Shown piece after piece: positions 35,965-46,968 of a DNA stretch of 64,000 nt. Source of the stretch: Obelidium mucronatum. Its lineage: Eukaryota > Chytridiomycota > Chytridiomycetes > Chytridiales > Chytriomycetaceae. The notes under the pieces were generated by a model. The model did not search any database. It saw nothing but the letters and a program-made list of their open reading frames with translations, and was not told where the DNA came from. The stretch is from assembly GCA_025765595.1 (NCBI GenBank), contig JAIVFH010000020.1, forward strand, positions 335,368 to 399,367. Reading direction: 5' to 3'. A program made the position numbers and the translations under genes. Position 1 is the first letter of the stretch, and every line of letters starts with the position of its first letter.

Positions 35965-37736
35965 ATGGACCCTTCCAGCAACGAAACCTTGATCCCTCAA
36001 CCTCTGCCTCGAATTCTGCTGCTTGGTTGTGGCGGCGTAGGGAAGTGCCTGCTTTCCACCATCTCCCAAATTCTACCGCCTTCTCAGTTTGATCCCGCAA
36101 ACTTGACAATGCTTGACAAGATTGATTATTCCGCACACGAATCTGTGAAAGGGATGACGGAAAAGGGAGCAACGTTCTGGAACATTGAGCTGACCAGAGT
36201 GAACCTGGCCTCGGTTTTAAACAAAGCCTTTCAAACTGGCGACGATACTCACGACAAAGGACGAAACTGTCCAAGAAAAGAGCCCCGCATCTTAATTGAT
36301 TTGACTGTTGGTATAGGATGTAGTGATGTGGTCAAGTGGTGCGCAAGAGAGGGTGTTTGTTACGTGAACACTGCTTGTATGTTTCTTTTCTTGTGTTCTG
36401 TTCCTGCTTTCGGACTTTTTTTCTGATAAATTCTGATATACTCCGTTTTATTTTTAGTGGAGCTATGGGAAGACGCTGAGCTGAATGGTGATTGGTTGAA
36501 ACGCTTTAAGGAAACTGGAGATTTTACAGGAGCTCGCGACCGAACTCTATTTGCAAGACAATCTGATCTAAAAACACTAATCGAAGACAAAGAAAACTAT
36601 CCACGCTTTACAGCTGTGATTGACCACGGGATGAATCCTGGGTAAGTTGTGGCTAAGATTGTTTTGTCTTATTTATTGGAATTTGTAGGCTTGTATCGCA
36701 CTTTACAAAACTATCGCTCGTCAAAATAGCCAAAGATGTGTTAATTCGATGTGCGGAAATGATTGCGTCTTCAAACGCCATCTGCTCCTTGCGTGATGCA
36801 GTCCGTACAAATAACTACGCTGTACTCGCCCAGATTCTGTCTCTCAAAACAATCCACATTTCTGAAAAGGACACTCAAGTTCCTATCATACCCAAATCAT
36901 CGGATGAGTTTTTGAGCACTTGGAGTCCGGCTGGCTTTCATGAAGAAGGACTCGACCCAGTTCAAGTAGGTTGGGGAACTCATGAGCGTGACACGATGAA
37001 TGCGGGCGATGCTTTTGAATTTGGTCCGCAATTAGTTTTTGCCAAGCGTGGGATAGACGTTGTTATGAAATCATTTGTGGGTGGAGGACTTGGGGAAATA
37101 CAAGGATACAACATTCCCCATTCTGAAGGAGCCACAATCGCACAGTTTCTGAGTGTTGTTGAAAAATCGGAGAAAATGGAAGACAAGGTGCTGTATCGAC
37201 CAACTGTTCACTATGTGTATTCACCACCACAATGCGCTGTGGAGTCTTGGTCGCAAGTGTTAACCCAGTCAACCAAACACAAGATTCATGAAAAAACGCG
37301 CGTTTTGGAGGGAAGAGATATTCAGTCAGGGGGTAAAGATGCGGTTGGAGTCTTGATGATCTTTGAAACAAGTCCATTGAATGCAGTATTAGAAAGGGAA
37401 AGAGGACAGGATATAGCAAATGGAGAAAAGAAACCGTGGTATTTCTGGGCAGGAAGTGTGCTGGATGTTGACCGCGTTGCTGAAGACTTTAAAAATAACG
37501 GTGTTCCAGCTCCCACAACCGTTCAAGTTTGTTCGTCAATAATGAGTGTCGTTAAATGGATGCTGAAGGGTGAAGACAATCGACAGCGGGGATTGCTTTG
37601 GCCCGAGCAGCTGCCCAGTGAAGAGATCATGGAATACGCAGAGCCGTGGCTCGGACACGTTGTATTTGAAGCTGTGGAATGGGAGGGCGGACCCAAGAGT
37701 TGTCTTTACAGGGACCATCTGTTAGCTTTTGAATAA
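35965..37736 (+). CDS. homospermidine synthase-like (saccharopine dehydrogenase superfamily)
   Basis: Three exons (35965-36376, 36458-36641, 36689-37736) give 547 residues. The N-terminal Rossmann motif is ILLLGCGGVGKCLLSTI, followed by LIDLTVGIGCSDVVKWC and VCYVNTALELW. The C-terminal half carries stretches characteristic of bacterial-type homospermidine synthase: VQVGWGTHERDTMNAGDAFE, PHSEGATIAQFL, YRPTVHYVYSPPQCAVESW, GKDAVGVLMIF, YFWAGSVLDVDRVAEDF, and LWPEQLPSEEIMEYAEPWLG. The family makes sym-homospermidine from putrescine (or spermidine) with NAD. This is distinct from the plant enzyme, which derives from deoxyhypusine synthase. Substrate cannot be read from sequence. Confidence 0.85.
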
Positions 37737-37755
37737 AGTTGATTAAATTGGCGAG

Positions 37756-40037
37756 ATGCGGCCGTCGACAGCACAGCCGTACCACTCAGCGTACGGACAG
37801 GGCGCGCGGGAAGAGCCGCGCTACTACGCGTACCAGCGCCACAACTCGACGCCGGCGGTCCACGCGGCCACTCTGGGCTACAGCTCGACGCCGTACGGCG
37901 CGGCGCCGCCCAGCCACCGGCCAGCGTCGGCGCAGTCGGCGGCGCCAACTTCGGCGCGCTTCGGTCCGGCGGCGTCGCCGTACCTTGCGGCGCAGACGCA
38001 GCTCAACACGTCGCACAACGGCGGCGCGCCGAGCCACGCAGGCGCAGGCGCAGGCGCAGGCGCCGCGTACACGCCGTCGCCGCTCAATGCGCGCTTTTCG
38101 ATGCCGGCGCGCCCGAGCTTCAGCCGCTCGCGCTTTGCGTCGCCGGAACCATCGGCGCGGTACGTGTACGTAACGTTGTCGCCACCACTCCAGCCTGACT
38201 CTTCCATGTTCAGGTATTCAAACTATCCGCCGCCGCCGCCGTCGTCGTCGGCGCACTCCGAGTTCGAAGACGACAACGGGTCGACGCGCTCGGCCCTGGC
38301 AACGCCGTCGTCACAGGCCCAGTCGCTGTACCGCCCGAGCGTATCGTCCGTGTCGTCATACAGGCCGTCGAATGTCGCTGTGGGGTCTCGATCGGCGATT
38401 GTCCCCCCTGCCGCATTGAGCTATTCAAGGTACAACGGCCCAATGTCTGCAACGAGTCCTGCTTGGGATATGCATCAAAGCGGAAGTGTCGGAGGCGTTT
38501 ATAGGCCGAATTCCGCAACCGGAGGCAGTTATTCTTCGCGGAGTCGTCAGGAAGATGCCTTTTTTGTTGGCGGTGGTGGTGCGAGCGGTCAAAGGAGGAA
38601 TGAGTCTTCATTGGACTACGCGAGTGACTATGACAGTTCAGCGAGTGTTTCTGGAGGTCAGAGGGGGAATCGAAGAGTAGAATTTGATGACGATGTGAGT
38701 TGTTGTGTGTTTCCAGGAAGACATCCGACTTACTTCATACATGTAGAATCATTCCTTAAGATCGGACCATCATCATCGCGCTGCAAGTATGGATTTAAAT
38801 GGCTCGGGATCAAAGCACTCGTCCGTTTACCAACAACAACAATATCACCAGAAGTTGGCATCAAAGCCAACACTGACTCCGAATTACCCGACGGGATCCC
38901 ACAGCAGCAGGCCTCCAAGCGCTGCTGGAACGGCGCCATCTGAAAACATGGGACCATTTAGCCCCCGGTTGCGCGCGGCTAGTGTCGAGCCAATCCCAAA
39001 CATTGCTCCAGTTGAACATTCGAATCTCCCAAAGAAGTTGGGATCTCACAGCAGATATATTCAAAGCTTACTCGAAAAAACGGGGAGATCAAGCGGAAGC
39101 TCAGTAAACTTGACTCTTTCGCCAAACGTTGGATTTGCCGGTATACCTTCCACACCGCAAACAGCCAACAATAGTTTTGGAGATCGATCATCTCCAAGTT
39201 ACCCTGTGCAACATAACCATCAGCGAAAAACATCTGCCAGTGAATCCGAAGAAAGGAAGGAATCGGCTCCACGAAATGACCCTACAATAACACCAACGCA
39301 GGCGACTTCGGGTCTAATGACAACTGCAGTGGACGGCGAAATCGACAATTTTGCAACAATCAAACGGTCAAAGCCATCTGTAAATTCCCTGAAGGAAGTG
39401 TCCGCTCGGGCTGCTGGGAGTAGCACACCTACAACACACAAAGAAAGCGGCACTGTCAAAGGGAATGTGGGAAACAGAGAGGGCAATGACTCTTTAGTGG
39501 GTGAGATTGACTCTATTCGGAATCAAATGGGGGTTCTGGAACGGAGATTTGGCAGCACTAATGGGGCTGGAGTACCTGCAGCAACCAAAACTGCATCACC
39601 GAAGCAACCCATTACTGCTCCTGTCGCCACTGTAGTCGCAGTGGAAAAAGAAAATGCTGGTTTAACAGCAGCACTAAAGGTGAGTACGCACAAAAGGAAA
39701 TCAAAGCTATTGTTATAATAACGGTGAAATTCAGACAGTCAGGCTTTTGAAACCGCTGTTATATATATATCGCGAAACATACGGTAACTATTGTCGCTGG
39801 AATTCTTGATAAATTTTTTTTTGATAATTTTCCCTGTGCAGGCAAACATTGCGTAATGCAATTGAAATGAACAAGATGATTCAAGCTTCGCATCCTGGAG
39901 CAAACCAGCAGTCTACAGGCTCTACTGTTGAACATGTCTGAAAACCAAGTGGCGCAGCTGCGTGCACTTGACTCGATGATGGAACTCATGCGGCCTAACG
40001 AAGGCGGAGAAAAAGCCGCGGACACTGGGCGTGAATA
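37756..40037 (+). CDS. Ser/Pro-rich, largely disordered protein; function unknown
   Basis: Starts 20 bp after the homospermidine synthase stop, with a GC-rich first exon (to about 38160). Introns are likely at 38161-38212 and 38695-38747, the latter before an in-frame continuation in the region from 38789. Composition is Ser, Pro, Tyr, Gly and Ala rich with poly-Pro (YPPPPPSSS) and Ala-Gly repeats (AGAGAGAGA). Near the end are short predicted helices (EIDSIRNQMGVLERRFG, about 39504; SENQVAQLRALDSMMELMRP, about 39936) that may form a coiled coil. The last exon junctions (39680-39900) are unresolved. No known domain is recognised. It may bind cytoskeletal or kinase partners, but nothing proves it. 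Confidence 0.5.
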
Positions 40038-40105
40038 AAAGGCTTCTAAGGCTGGATCGTGTGTTTTTAATTGATTTAAATCGGAGGGTCGAGAAAAAAA
40101 ACCGC

Positions 40106-42481
40106 ATGCAGGCCGAACAAATGATCCAAAGGAGATCGCCCCCGGCTCCATCTCCACCTACCGCAGGGTCGGCCGCAGCTGCCCCTGCTGCCTTAGGCGC
40201 TAGTGGGGGATTTGTTCGATGTCTTTATAAGTAAGTCCGGGCAATCCCTGTCCATCTATCATTGGCTAAGCATTTGCCCCCACCTCAGTCTATTGGCCTC
40301 GAATGCGTTACCGCATGCCATCCGATGGACCTCCGCCGGCACTTCCTTTGTTATTTGTGACCTTGTCGTTTTTACGTCGCAGGCTCTCCCGTTACTCTCT
40401 GCTCATAAGAATTATGCCTCCTTTGTCCGCCAACTGAATAAATACCAGTTCAAGAAGGTAAAGGGGTCCGAGCGAGCGTCTGGTCCGGGCGAAGAATCGG
40501 TAAGGTTTTTAGTAGCTTTTGCCAACAATGAGAGACATCTAACAAAGGGCACTGGGCTCTTAGTTTCCCGAGTTCAAACATCCTCACTTTGCCAGGGGCG
40601 GCGAACACAATCTTGGACGAGTTTGTCGCATCAAGAAAGAAACTCAGGTGAAGGGCAAAGGAGGAAAGAAGGACAGCGACGATGACATGGAGGAAGTAAA
40701 ACACGAATCAACGCCCTCTTCAGGGCTTGGTTCACAGCCATCAATGTCTCCGATGTATTCAAATCACATGCAGCGACTGCAGCTGCTGCAGATGCAGCAA
40801 CAATATACCCCTTCAAATCTCGTTCCACAACCGCTCCAATTGATGATTGGATTGGACCCAGCCTCCATGCAAGGATTCCCAACTAGTCAGCTCCCGGAAC
40901 TGCATCATCTTTCACAGCAGGCTACTGTTGCCAGACCATTTCATTCTTACCAAGCCGGTCAACAAATTCAACAGCGTCATCAGCAACAATTGCCTTCTGG
41001 ACAATCGCCTCCCGTCGACATTCTAGAGTCAAAACTTCTGTTCCTTTCGAAAACAAACGAAGCCACGGCCGAAAATCTGAACGCCATGTATCTGGAGACG
41101 GAAGCCATGAAGAGCGAGTTGGAAGAAATGAAGCAGCAAGTCATAACTACGAACAAAAGTATGATTGAGATTATGAGAGTATTGGTGAACACCAATGAAA
41201 AAGAGAAAGATCGTCTTTTGGGATGTGGAAGCAGTGATTGCTCGGCAGTAATGCGACTGCGGAGAGAATCTGCTGTAGGGGCTTCAAGCGCGTCTACTAC
41301 TTCTTCAACGGCCACAACGACGACGTCAACTGTTTCTTCTGTTTCTACTTCGAGTTCATCGAGTTTATGCAGTGCCCTGTTGATGTCTTCGTTCCAATCT
41401 CCGTCAAATGATTCATTGTCTGGAGAAATCCCGTTTGACTCTCTTAGTATGATGGCGCCTTCGGCAGAAGTTGACTTCAAGAACGGTGAAAAATCTGCAT
41501 TCAGTCAGCTCTCACCTAACATCGATCAGGCTGTGGTTGTCGCGGCAAATGTGGCGTCCCTGGAAGGCGTTGTGAACTCGGTGTCGCCAGATGATGCTCT
41601 ACCGCCAGCGGGCGAAGGTGGGGCCCCGTCCACACCTGTACATAATGCAGATCACGAAGAAACTGAGGGCAGACGTTTAACAGAGGGACCAGAAGATTTG
41701 TTTGTTAATATCGGAACCAGAACAGAGTTTAATTTCAGAGACGTTAGAAACGCTCCCGAATCAACTTCAATTCTGTAAGTCAATTTGGGTTTGTTTGGGC
41801 CCATTTTTGTTTGGTCTCCTTATTGGTGTATTTCTTTAACTCAGGTATCCGAAGCGGCGTGCCTTAATTGTTGACGATGACGCAGTTTATAGGAAACTTG
41901 TGAGCGCATACCTAACGCGTTTGAATTTCAATTGCGACACGGCATCAACAGGCCTAGAGGCTGTTCAAAAGATTGTACCCCATGCGCTTTTGCATCCGGA
42001 CGACCCGCAGGGGTTCACTCGATCCCCCAGTATAGAGGTCAGCAATAGCCCTCCGCCGCCTGCTGGCGCCACAGGATCTCGGGCTACAACCCCGGACCTG
42101 ATTGGCGGGTCGGTTCGTGGCGGAAGTTGCCCTCCAACGCCTGCAGCAAGTGGAACAACCGCGCGGCATAACTATCACGTTGTGTTTATGGATATTATGC
42201 TTCCAAATCTGAATGGACTTCAAGCAACTCGCCAGATTCGAGAACATTATCCAGATATTTTGATTATTGCCCTGACTTGCGTGAATATTCAGGATGAGGA
42301 TCGTAATACGTATCGGGAAGTCGGGATGCGGGATATTTTGTCGAAGCCGATCAAGTTTTCAACGCTTGTTGATTGTTTGGATCGGAATCTGGGAGGTGTT
42401 CGCGATTATCTGTTGAGTTTGCCGGCTGCTGGACATGTTACGACTGGCAATAACGCCATATCGATGGAATTAGATCCATAG
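40106..42481 (+). CDS. SKN7: Skn7/Prr1-type transcription factor: HSF DNA-binding domain plus response-regulator receiver
   Basis: Four exons (40106-40230, 40289-40499, 40573-41774, 41845-42481) give 724 residues. The HSF-type domain spans residues ~35-140 (FVRCLYNLLA, IRWTSAGTSFVICDLVVF, KNYASFVRQLNKYQFKK, FKHPHFARG). A heptad region follows (NLNAMYLETEAMKSELEEMK), then a Ser/Thr-rich linker. The receiver domain has the acidic pair (ALIVDDDAVYRKLV), phospho-acceptor Asp (VVFMDIMLPNLNG), conserved Thr (IALT) and Lys (ILSKPI). This architecture is the fungal Skn7/Prr1 stress regulator fed by a His-Asp phosphorelay. A roughly 60-residue insert rich in Pro and Gly sits between helix 1 and the phospho-Asp strand, which is unusual. 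The Trp normally near the end of the HSF fold is Ser. Confidence 0.9.
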
Positions 42482-43660
42482 TCACGGGCGCGGCTCCAGT
42501 TTTCATACTTACAAAATTGTGTGTTTGAGGACACTTTAATCGTCATTTTTGCTATATTCTTTTGCTGACTACCCCCTGATATCTCTTGTTAGTTGCGTTT
42601 AAATTTTGTGAATATATGTTTTAGATGTAGTTTCATTGTTATTCACTCTTTTTTAATGCATGAGTGAGAAGAAAAAAGAAATGCCTGGCACTACAAAACG
42701 AATTGAGAGTTAAGATCCATCTGTAGAGAAATGTTTTCAGTTGAAAAACTTATTATGTAATACTTGAACAACAAACCTGATAACCAGCTCCAAGCTAGAG
42801 ACGAAAAAAATTATGAGTTGTGGGCACATCAAGGATAAATAAGTCCAAACCTGAGGAACTTGATCATATTGTTGCATCAAAGCACGTCTCATTTCTCGTA
42901 GCACTTGGACATAGCTGGGTCTTTGGCCTTCCAACCTTTTGAGGGTCTTCGAAATATATTTTGTTAGTTGGAAGAAAAAAATTTTGTGATCCTATACCTG
43001 AATAAATGCCCACGACATGGCACCAGTGTTTCGACCCCCAATATACGCATCAGCACTCGTTTGATCATCACGACAGCCAGTGAAACTGATGCAGCATGCC
43101 GCAGTGACTTTGTTTCCATGGGCAACCAACCCTTCACCTTGAATCTGCTGTTGCGGTCGCTGTCCGGCAGGGTTATTTAATTCCTTCATGATGTGTTTTT
43201 TGGCTTGCATAGCCTGTGATATGGCTCCGAACTGTTCCAAAATATGAGATGTGGTAGCATTCTTGTCTAATTATAAAATTTACCGGATCTCCCAATGCCG
43301 CACTAATCCCTGCATTCAAGAGAGCTTTTCCCGCTGCCTTTCGGTTGTCGATTTGTTGGACTTGATCGTTTTTATCAAGAATGTACGTGAAAGGAAGATC
43401 CATCATTGTCCTTCATTTAATGATTTTATGAGTGCGGGGCATAAAAACAGAGAGAATAGCTTACCCAGAGTGGCAGCAGTCGAAAATAGAGAGAATGTAC
43501 GCTCCTATTTTTTTTTTGAATCAAATCAACACGATCGCTTGACGGTTGGGCGAGCCTCACCTTGCGGCAAACTTTGGCACAAAATTCTGTGCACTTCATC
43601 GTCAATGATTTCACCAGAATACTTGAAATCCACAGGTAAAAGCGTCGAGTCCATCCCATC

Positions 43661-43890
43661 TATTAAGTTTTGTCAACTTCAACTTTATTTGTTCAGTTCT
43701 TCAGTTATCCCCGCAGTTGTACTCTATTTCTGTTTCTACCCGATCGCCGCTCGCCGACTCTATGCGTCTCTCGTTCTAAATGAGAAAATTCTCTTGGAAG
43801 CCACTCAACAATTCAAGCCATACAAGACACCCAAGAACTTCCGAGACATCGAAGTTGATTCTATTCAATTGAACTTTAAGTTTCTTAATA
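43661..43890 (+). repeat. copia 5' LTR
   Basis: 230 bp, TATTAAG to CTTAATA; matches 46739-46968 with no difference seen by eye. Confidence 0.95.
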
Positions 43891-44048
43891 CGTTATCAGC
43901 ACCAGCAGTCTCTGCCACTGCCGCTTCAGTTCTTCTATAACTGCTACAACATCAGCCACATCTGATCTACCGCTACTATCGCGCTACAACTTCGATCATT
44001 GAATTCTTCTACAGTCTTCTCTTATTACTACTACTTCCAGTTACTACT

Positions 44049-44750
44049 ATGGCCGCTCTTATGAAAATCAAGCTCCTTGTCTTCGGCAAGGATACCCACG
44101 ACTTTCCAGTCTGGCACTGCCGCTTCACCGCTACTTGCGACGAAGTCCCAGGCGCAACTGCGCTTCTCACTACTGCACCGATTCTCGACAACGCCGAACA
44201 AATGGAACTCCACTCACACGTTAAAGGTCTGCTATTCAGACACCTCTCGGACACCCACCTGAACCTCGTTCGCGGTCTCGCCAACGTTATGGAAATGAAC
44301 ACTTACCTTGTTACTAATCATGGCACCGCCGACGCAAGCAATATCCTCGCGCTCCGCAAGGCCGCCAAGCAACTCAAGTACTCTGAGCTATCCGATCCAG
44401 ACGCTCACCTCTCTGAACTCCAGACTATCTACTCGCGCATCGGCAATGGCCAACCACCTACTGCCGCTCTCCTTGAAGAGCAAACCACTACGCTTCTTGA
44501 ATCGTTGCCCTCTACTGGGGACGATTGGCCACCCTTTGTGTCTGCCATCAACATTGCCGCCGCGTTTAACAACGCACCGCCAACTCTCAACCAGGTCGCT
44601 TCCGCCTTTTCGGTTCGAGCCAAGAACCTCATTCAAGTTGCCAAGAATGAGGGCAAGGACTCCTCTCTCAATCTAATTGCACTCAGCTACGAATCAGACT
44701 CAGACTACATCTTCGACGAAGACACTGAGGACGACCTCGGATTCTTCTGA
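44049..44750 (+). CDS. copia gag-like protein
   Basis: 233 residues, intact. It is helical with a UBN2/gag-type pattern (MKIKLLVFGKDTHDFPVWHC at the start, LKYSELSDPDAHLSELQTIY, then SALNIAAAF-like helices). It ends in an acidic tail (ESDSDYIFDEDTEDDLGFF). There is no CCHC knuckle; that region may have gone with the deletion that also removed protease and integrase. It overlaps the next frame (+1) by 74 nt. Confidence 0.7.
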   Translation: MAALMKIKLLVFGKDTHDFPVWHCRFTATCDEVPGATALLTTAPILDNAEQMELHSHVKGLLFRHLSDTHLNLVRGLANVMEMNTYLVTNHGTADASNILALRKAAKQLKYSELSDPDAHLSELQTIYSRIGNGQPPTAALLEEQTTTLLESLPSTGDDWPPFVSAINIAAAFNNAPPTLNQVASAFSVRAKNLIQVAKNEGKDSSLNLIALSYESDSDYIFDEDTEDDLGFF

Positions 44751-46695
44751 CGACGACACGTTCCACACCGCTCCTGGCACGCCGGTTTCTCCTTCTTCCG
44801 CTTCGTCTTCATCTTCGTTCGTTCCACCTCCTGCTCCCAACTCGTCTGGTCCCAGTTCCAGAACCCCAACTCCAGAGCCATCTCCTCCACGACCCTCTCC
44901 AGCTCGCACCGTTAGCTTCCAGCCATCAGCAATCGCTTCGCCACCAGTTCGCCGTTCGACCCGCGACAAGCGCCCTGTCCAAAGATACAACCCATTAGCA
45001 TACAATAAACCAAAGTCTAGCAACGCTCACATCGTCGGTTTCAATGCGCTCACAGCCGCAGTCTCAACTACTACTACTGACCCAGCAAGCTACCAGGAAG
45101 CCTTGCAGTCTCCCGACGCCGCCGATTGGAGAACAGCTATTCAGCAAGAACTTGAGTCACTCCAAAGAAACGGTACATGGGAGGAAACCACCCTACCTGA
45201 GAATCGAAAGGCTATTGGCTGCCGCTGGACCTTCAAGCGAAAGACAGACGCTCTCGGGAAGCCTACAAGATATAAAGGGAGGTTAGTAGGCAAGGGTTTC
45301 TCACAAGTCCAAGGTATGGATTACCACGAAACCTTCAGTCCGGTTGTTAAGATTGCGTCCATCAAGTGTTTACTCGCCCTGGCCGCCGCTCGCGACTGGG
45401 AGATTCTGTCCTTCGATGTCAATAATGCGTTTCTTCATTCGACACTTAAAGAAGAAATTTACATGTCTTTTCCGGAAGGATATACGCCCGTCAACAAATC
45501 ATCAAACTGCCTCCGCCTATTGAAGGGCCTCTACGGTTTAAAGCAAGCTGGAAAAGCCTGGAACGATCACCTCAACACTCAGCTTCTTGCCATTGGATGG
45601 AACCGCCTAGTCAATGACGAATGCGTGTATGTTATTACATATGAAGGAGTACATTGTTTCCTTTGCGTATACGTTGACGATTTAGTGTTGTTCGCCAAGG
45701 GTTTATCACGTGCCACCTTCATCTCCAACCAGCTACTCGCCGCTCTTGACCTCAACGCTCTCGGACCCCTCAAGGACTACCTAGGGATTTCTATTGTCCG
45801 CGACCGCTCTCGCAAGCTCATCCACCTGTCCCAGCCAGGCTACATTGCCAAGATCCTATCTCGGTTCGGTCAAGCCGACTGTCAAGTCGCCGCAACCCCG
45901 ATGTCCGATTCCATTACCGTCCAACGCGACATGTCCGCCGTCAATCTTGGGGAACCACTGAATCAAGAAATCAATTCTTACCGTGGTCTTGTCGGCGCTA
46001 TCATGTATCTCGCAGTCTGGACTCGCCCAGACATTCTCTACGCGATCGGCGTATTGTCCCGCTTCGTCGCTGCTCCTCAACAGGGTCATTGGAATGCTGG
46101 AATCCGTCTCCTCCAGTACTTAGCCGGAACCCAAGCCCTTGGGCTTGTCTTCAACGGTAACTCCGAAGATGCTGAAACACTAATCGGATACACAGATGCC
46201 GATTGGGCTGGTTGTGTTGATACTCGAAATTCCACCTCTGGTTACGTCTACTTCTTAGCAGGCTGTCCTGTGTCTACCCGATCCAAGCTCCAGCCTACCG
46301 TTGCCACTTCTTCTATGATGGCAGAATGGACTGCAGCTTACCACGCTACCACCGAAGCAGTTTGGCTCCGCCAGCTTCTTGCGGAACTTGGTGCAACCCA
46401 GGACAAGCCCACCGTCATTTACGCCGACAACCAAGGTGCCATCGCCATTTCCAAGAACAACGAGTCTCACCAGCGATCCAAACACATGGATGTTAAGTAC
46501 CGCTACATTCGTGAACAAGTCCATGCTGGTACCATTATCATGGTCTACATTGCTACTGCCGAAATGATCGCTGATATCCTCACCAAGGCTCTACCAAGAA
46601 TCAAGTTCCTTTATTTCCTCTCTTTCCTCGTTTCAAAACTCCAAAGTGACGGTAACACATCGCCTGGTGATGGAGACCGTAGCAAGGATGATTAA
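44677..46695 (+). CDS. copia reverse transcriptase-RNase H (protease and integrase missing)
   Basis: An open frame of 672 codons. After a Ser/Pro-rich stretch and the RRSTRDKRPVQRY linker typical of the integrase C-terminal tail, the copia RT domain is complete: WRTAIQQELESLQRNGTWE, GCRWTFKRKTDALGK, FSPVVKIASIKCLLALAA, FDVNNAFLHSTLKEEIYM, and the catalytic CVYVDDLVLF. The RNase H part has GYTDADWAGCVDTRNSTSGY, YADNQGAIAISKN and MIADILTKALP. The codons before the integrase tail likely span the deletion junction with gag. No stop breaks RT or RNase H. Confidence 0.92.
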   Translation: MHSATNQTQTTSSTKTLRTTSDSSDDDTFHTAPGTPVSPSSASSSSSFVPPPAPNSSGPSSRTPTPEPSPPRPSPARTVSFQPSAIASPPVRRSTRDKRPVQRYNPLAYNKPKSSNAHIVGFNALTAAVSTTTTDPASYQEALQSPDAADWRTAIQQELESLQRNGTWEETTLPENRKAIGCRWTFKRKTDALGKPTRYKGRLVGKGFSQVQGMDYHETFSPVVKIASIKCLLALAAARDWEILSFDVNNAFLHSTLKEEIYMSFPEGYTPVNKSSNCLRLLKGLYGLKQAGKAWNDHLNTQLLAIGWNRLVNDECVYVITYEGVHCFLCVYVDDLVLFAKGLSRATFISNQLLAALDLNALGPLKDYLGISIVRDRSRKLIHLSQPGYIAKILSRFGQADCQVAATPMSDSITVQRDMSAVNLGEPLNQEINSYRGLVGAIMYLAVWTRPDILYAIGVLSRFVAAPQQGHWNAGIRLLQYLAGTQALGLVFNGNSEDAETLIGYTDADWAGCVDTRNSTSGYVYFLAGCPVSTRSKLQPTVATSSMMAEWTAAYHATTEAVWLRQLLAELGATQDKPTVIYADNQGAIAISKNNESHQRSKHMDVKYRYIREQVHAGTIIMVYIATAEMIADILTKALPRIKFLYFLSFLVSKLQSDGNTSPGDGDRSKDD

Positions 46696-46738
46696 AACCA
46701 TCTTTGACATTATTCCCTCGCTTCACAAATAGGGGGAG

Positions 46739-46968
46739 TATTAAGTTTTGTCAACTTCAACTTTATTTGTTCAGTTCTTCAGTTATCCCCGCAGTTGTAC
46801 TCTATTTCTGTTTCTACCCGATCGCCGCTCGCCGACTCTATGCGTCTCTCGTTCTAAATGAGAAAATTCTCTTGGAAGCCACTCAACAATTCAAGCCATA
46901 CAAGACACCCAAGAACTTCCGAGACATCGAAGTTGATTCTATTCAATTGAACTTTAAGTTTCTTAATA
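46739..46968 (+). repeat. copia 3' LTR
   Basis: 230 bp, preceded directly by a purine tract and followed by CCATC. Confidence 0.95.

Larger units (their letters stand above)
43661..46968 (+). mobile_element. Ty1/copia-type LTR retrotransposon, internally deleted (3.3 kb)
   Basis: Two 230-bp LTRs that look identical flank gag and an RT-RNase H frame. The 5-bp target duplication CCATC lies at 43656-43660 and 46969-46973. LTR ends are TATTAAG...CTTAATA rather than TG...CA. GTTATCAGCACC next to the left LTR could be the primer site, and AATAGGGGGAG just before the right LTR is the polypurine tract. Protease and integrase core are absent. Identical LTRs argue for a recent insertion. Confidence 0.93.
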
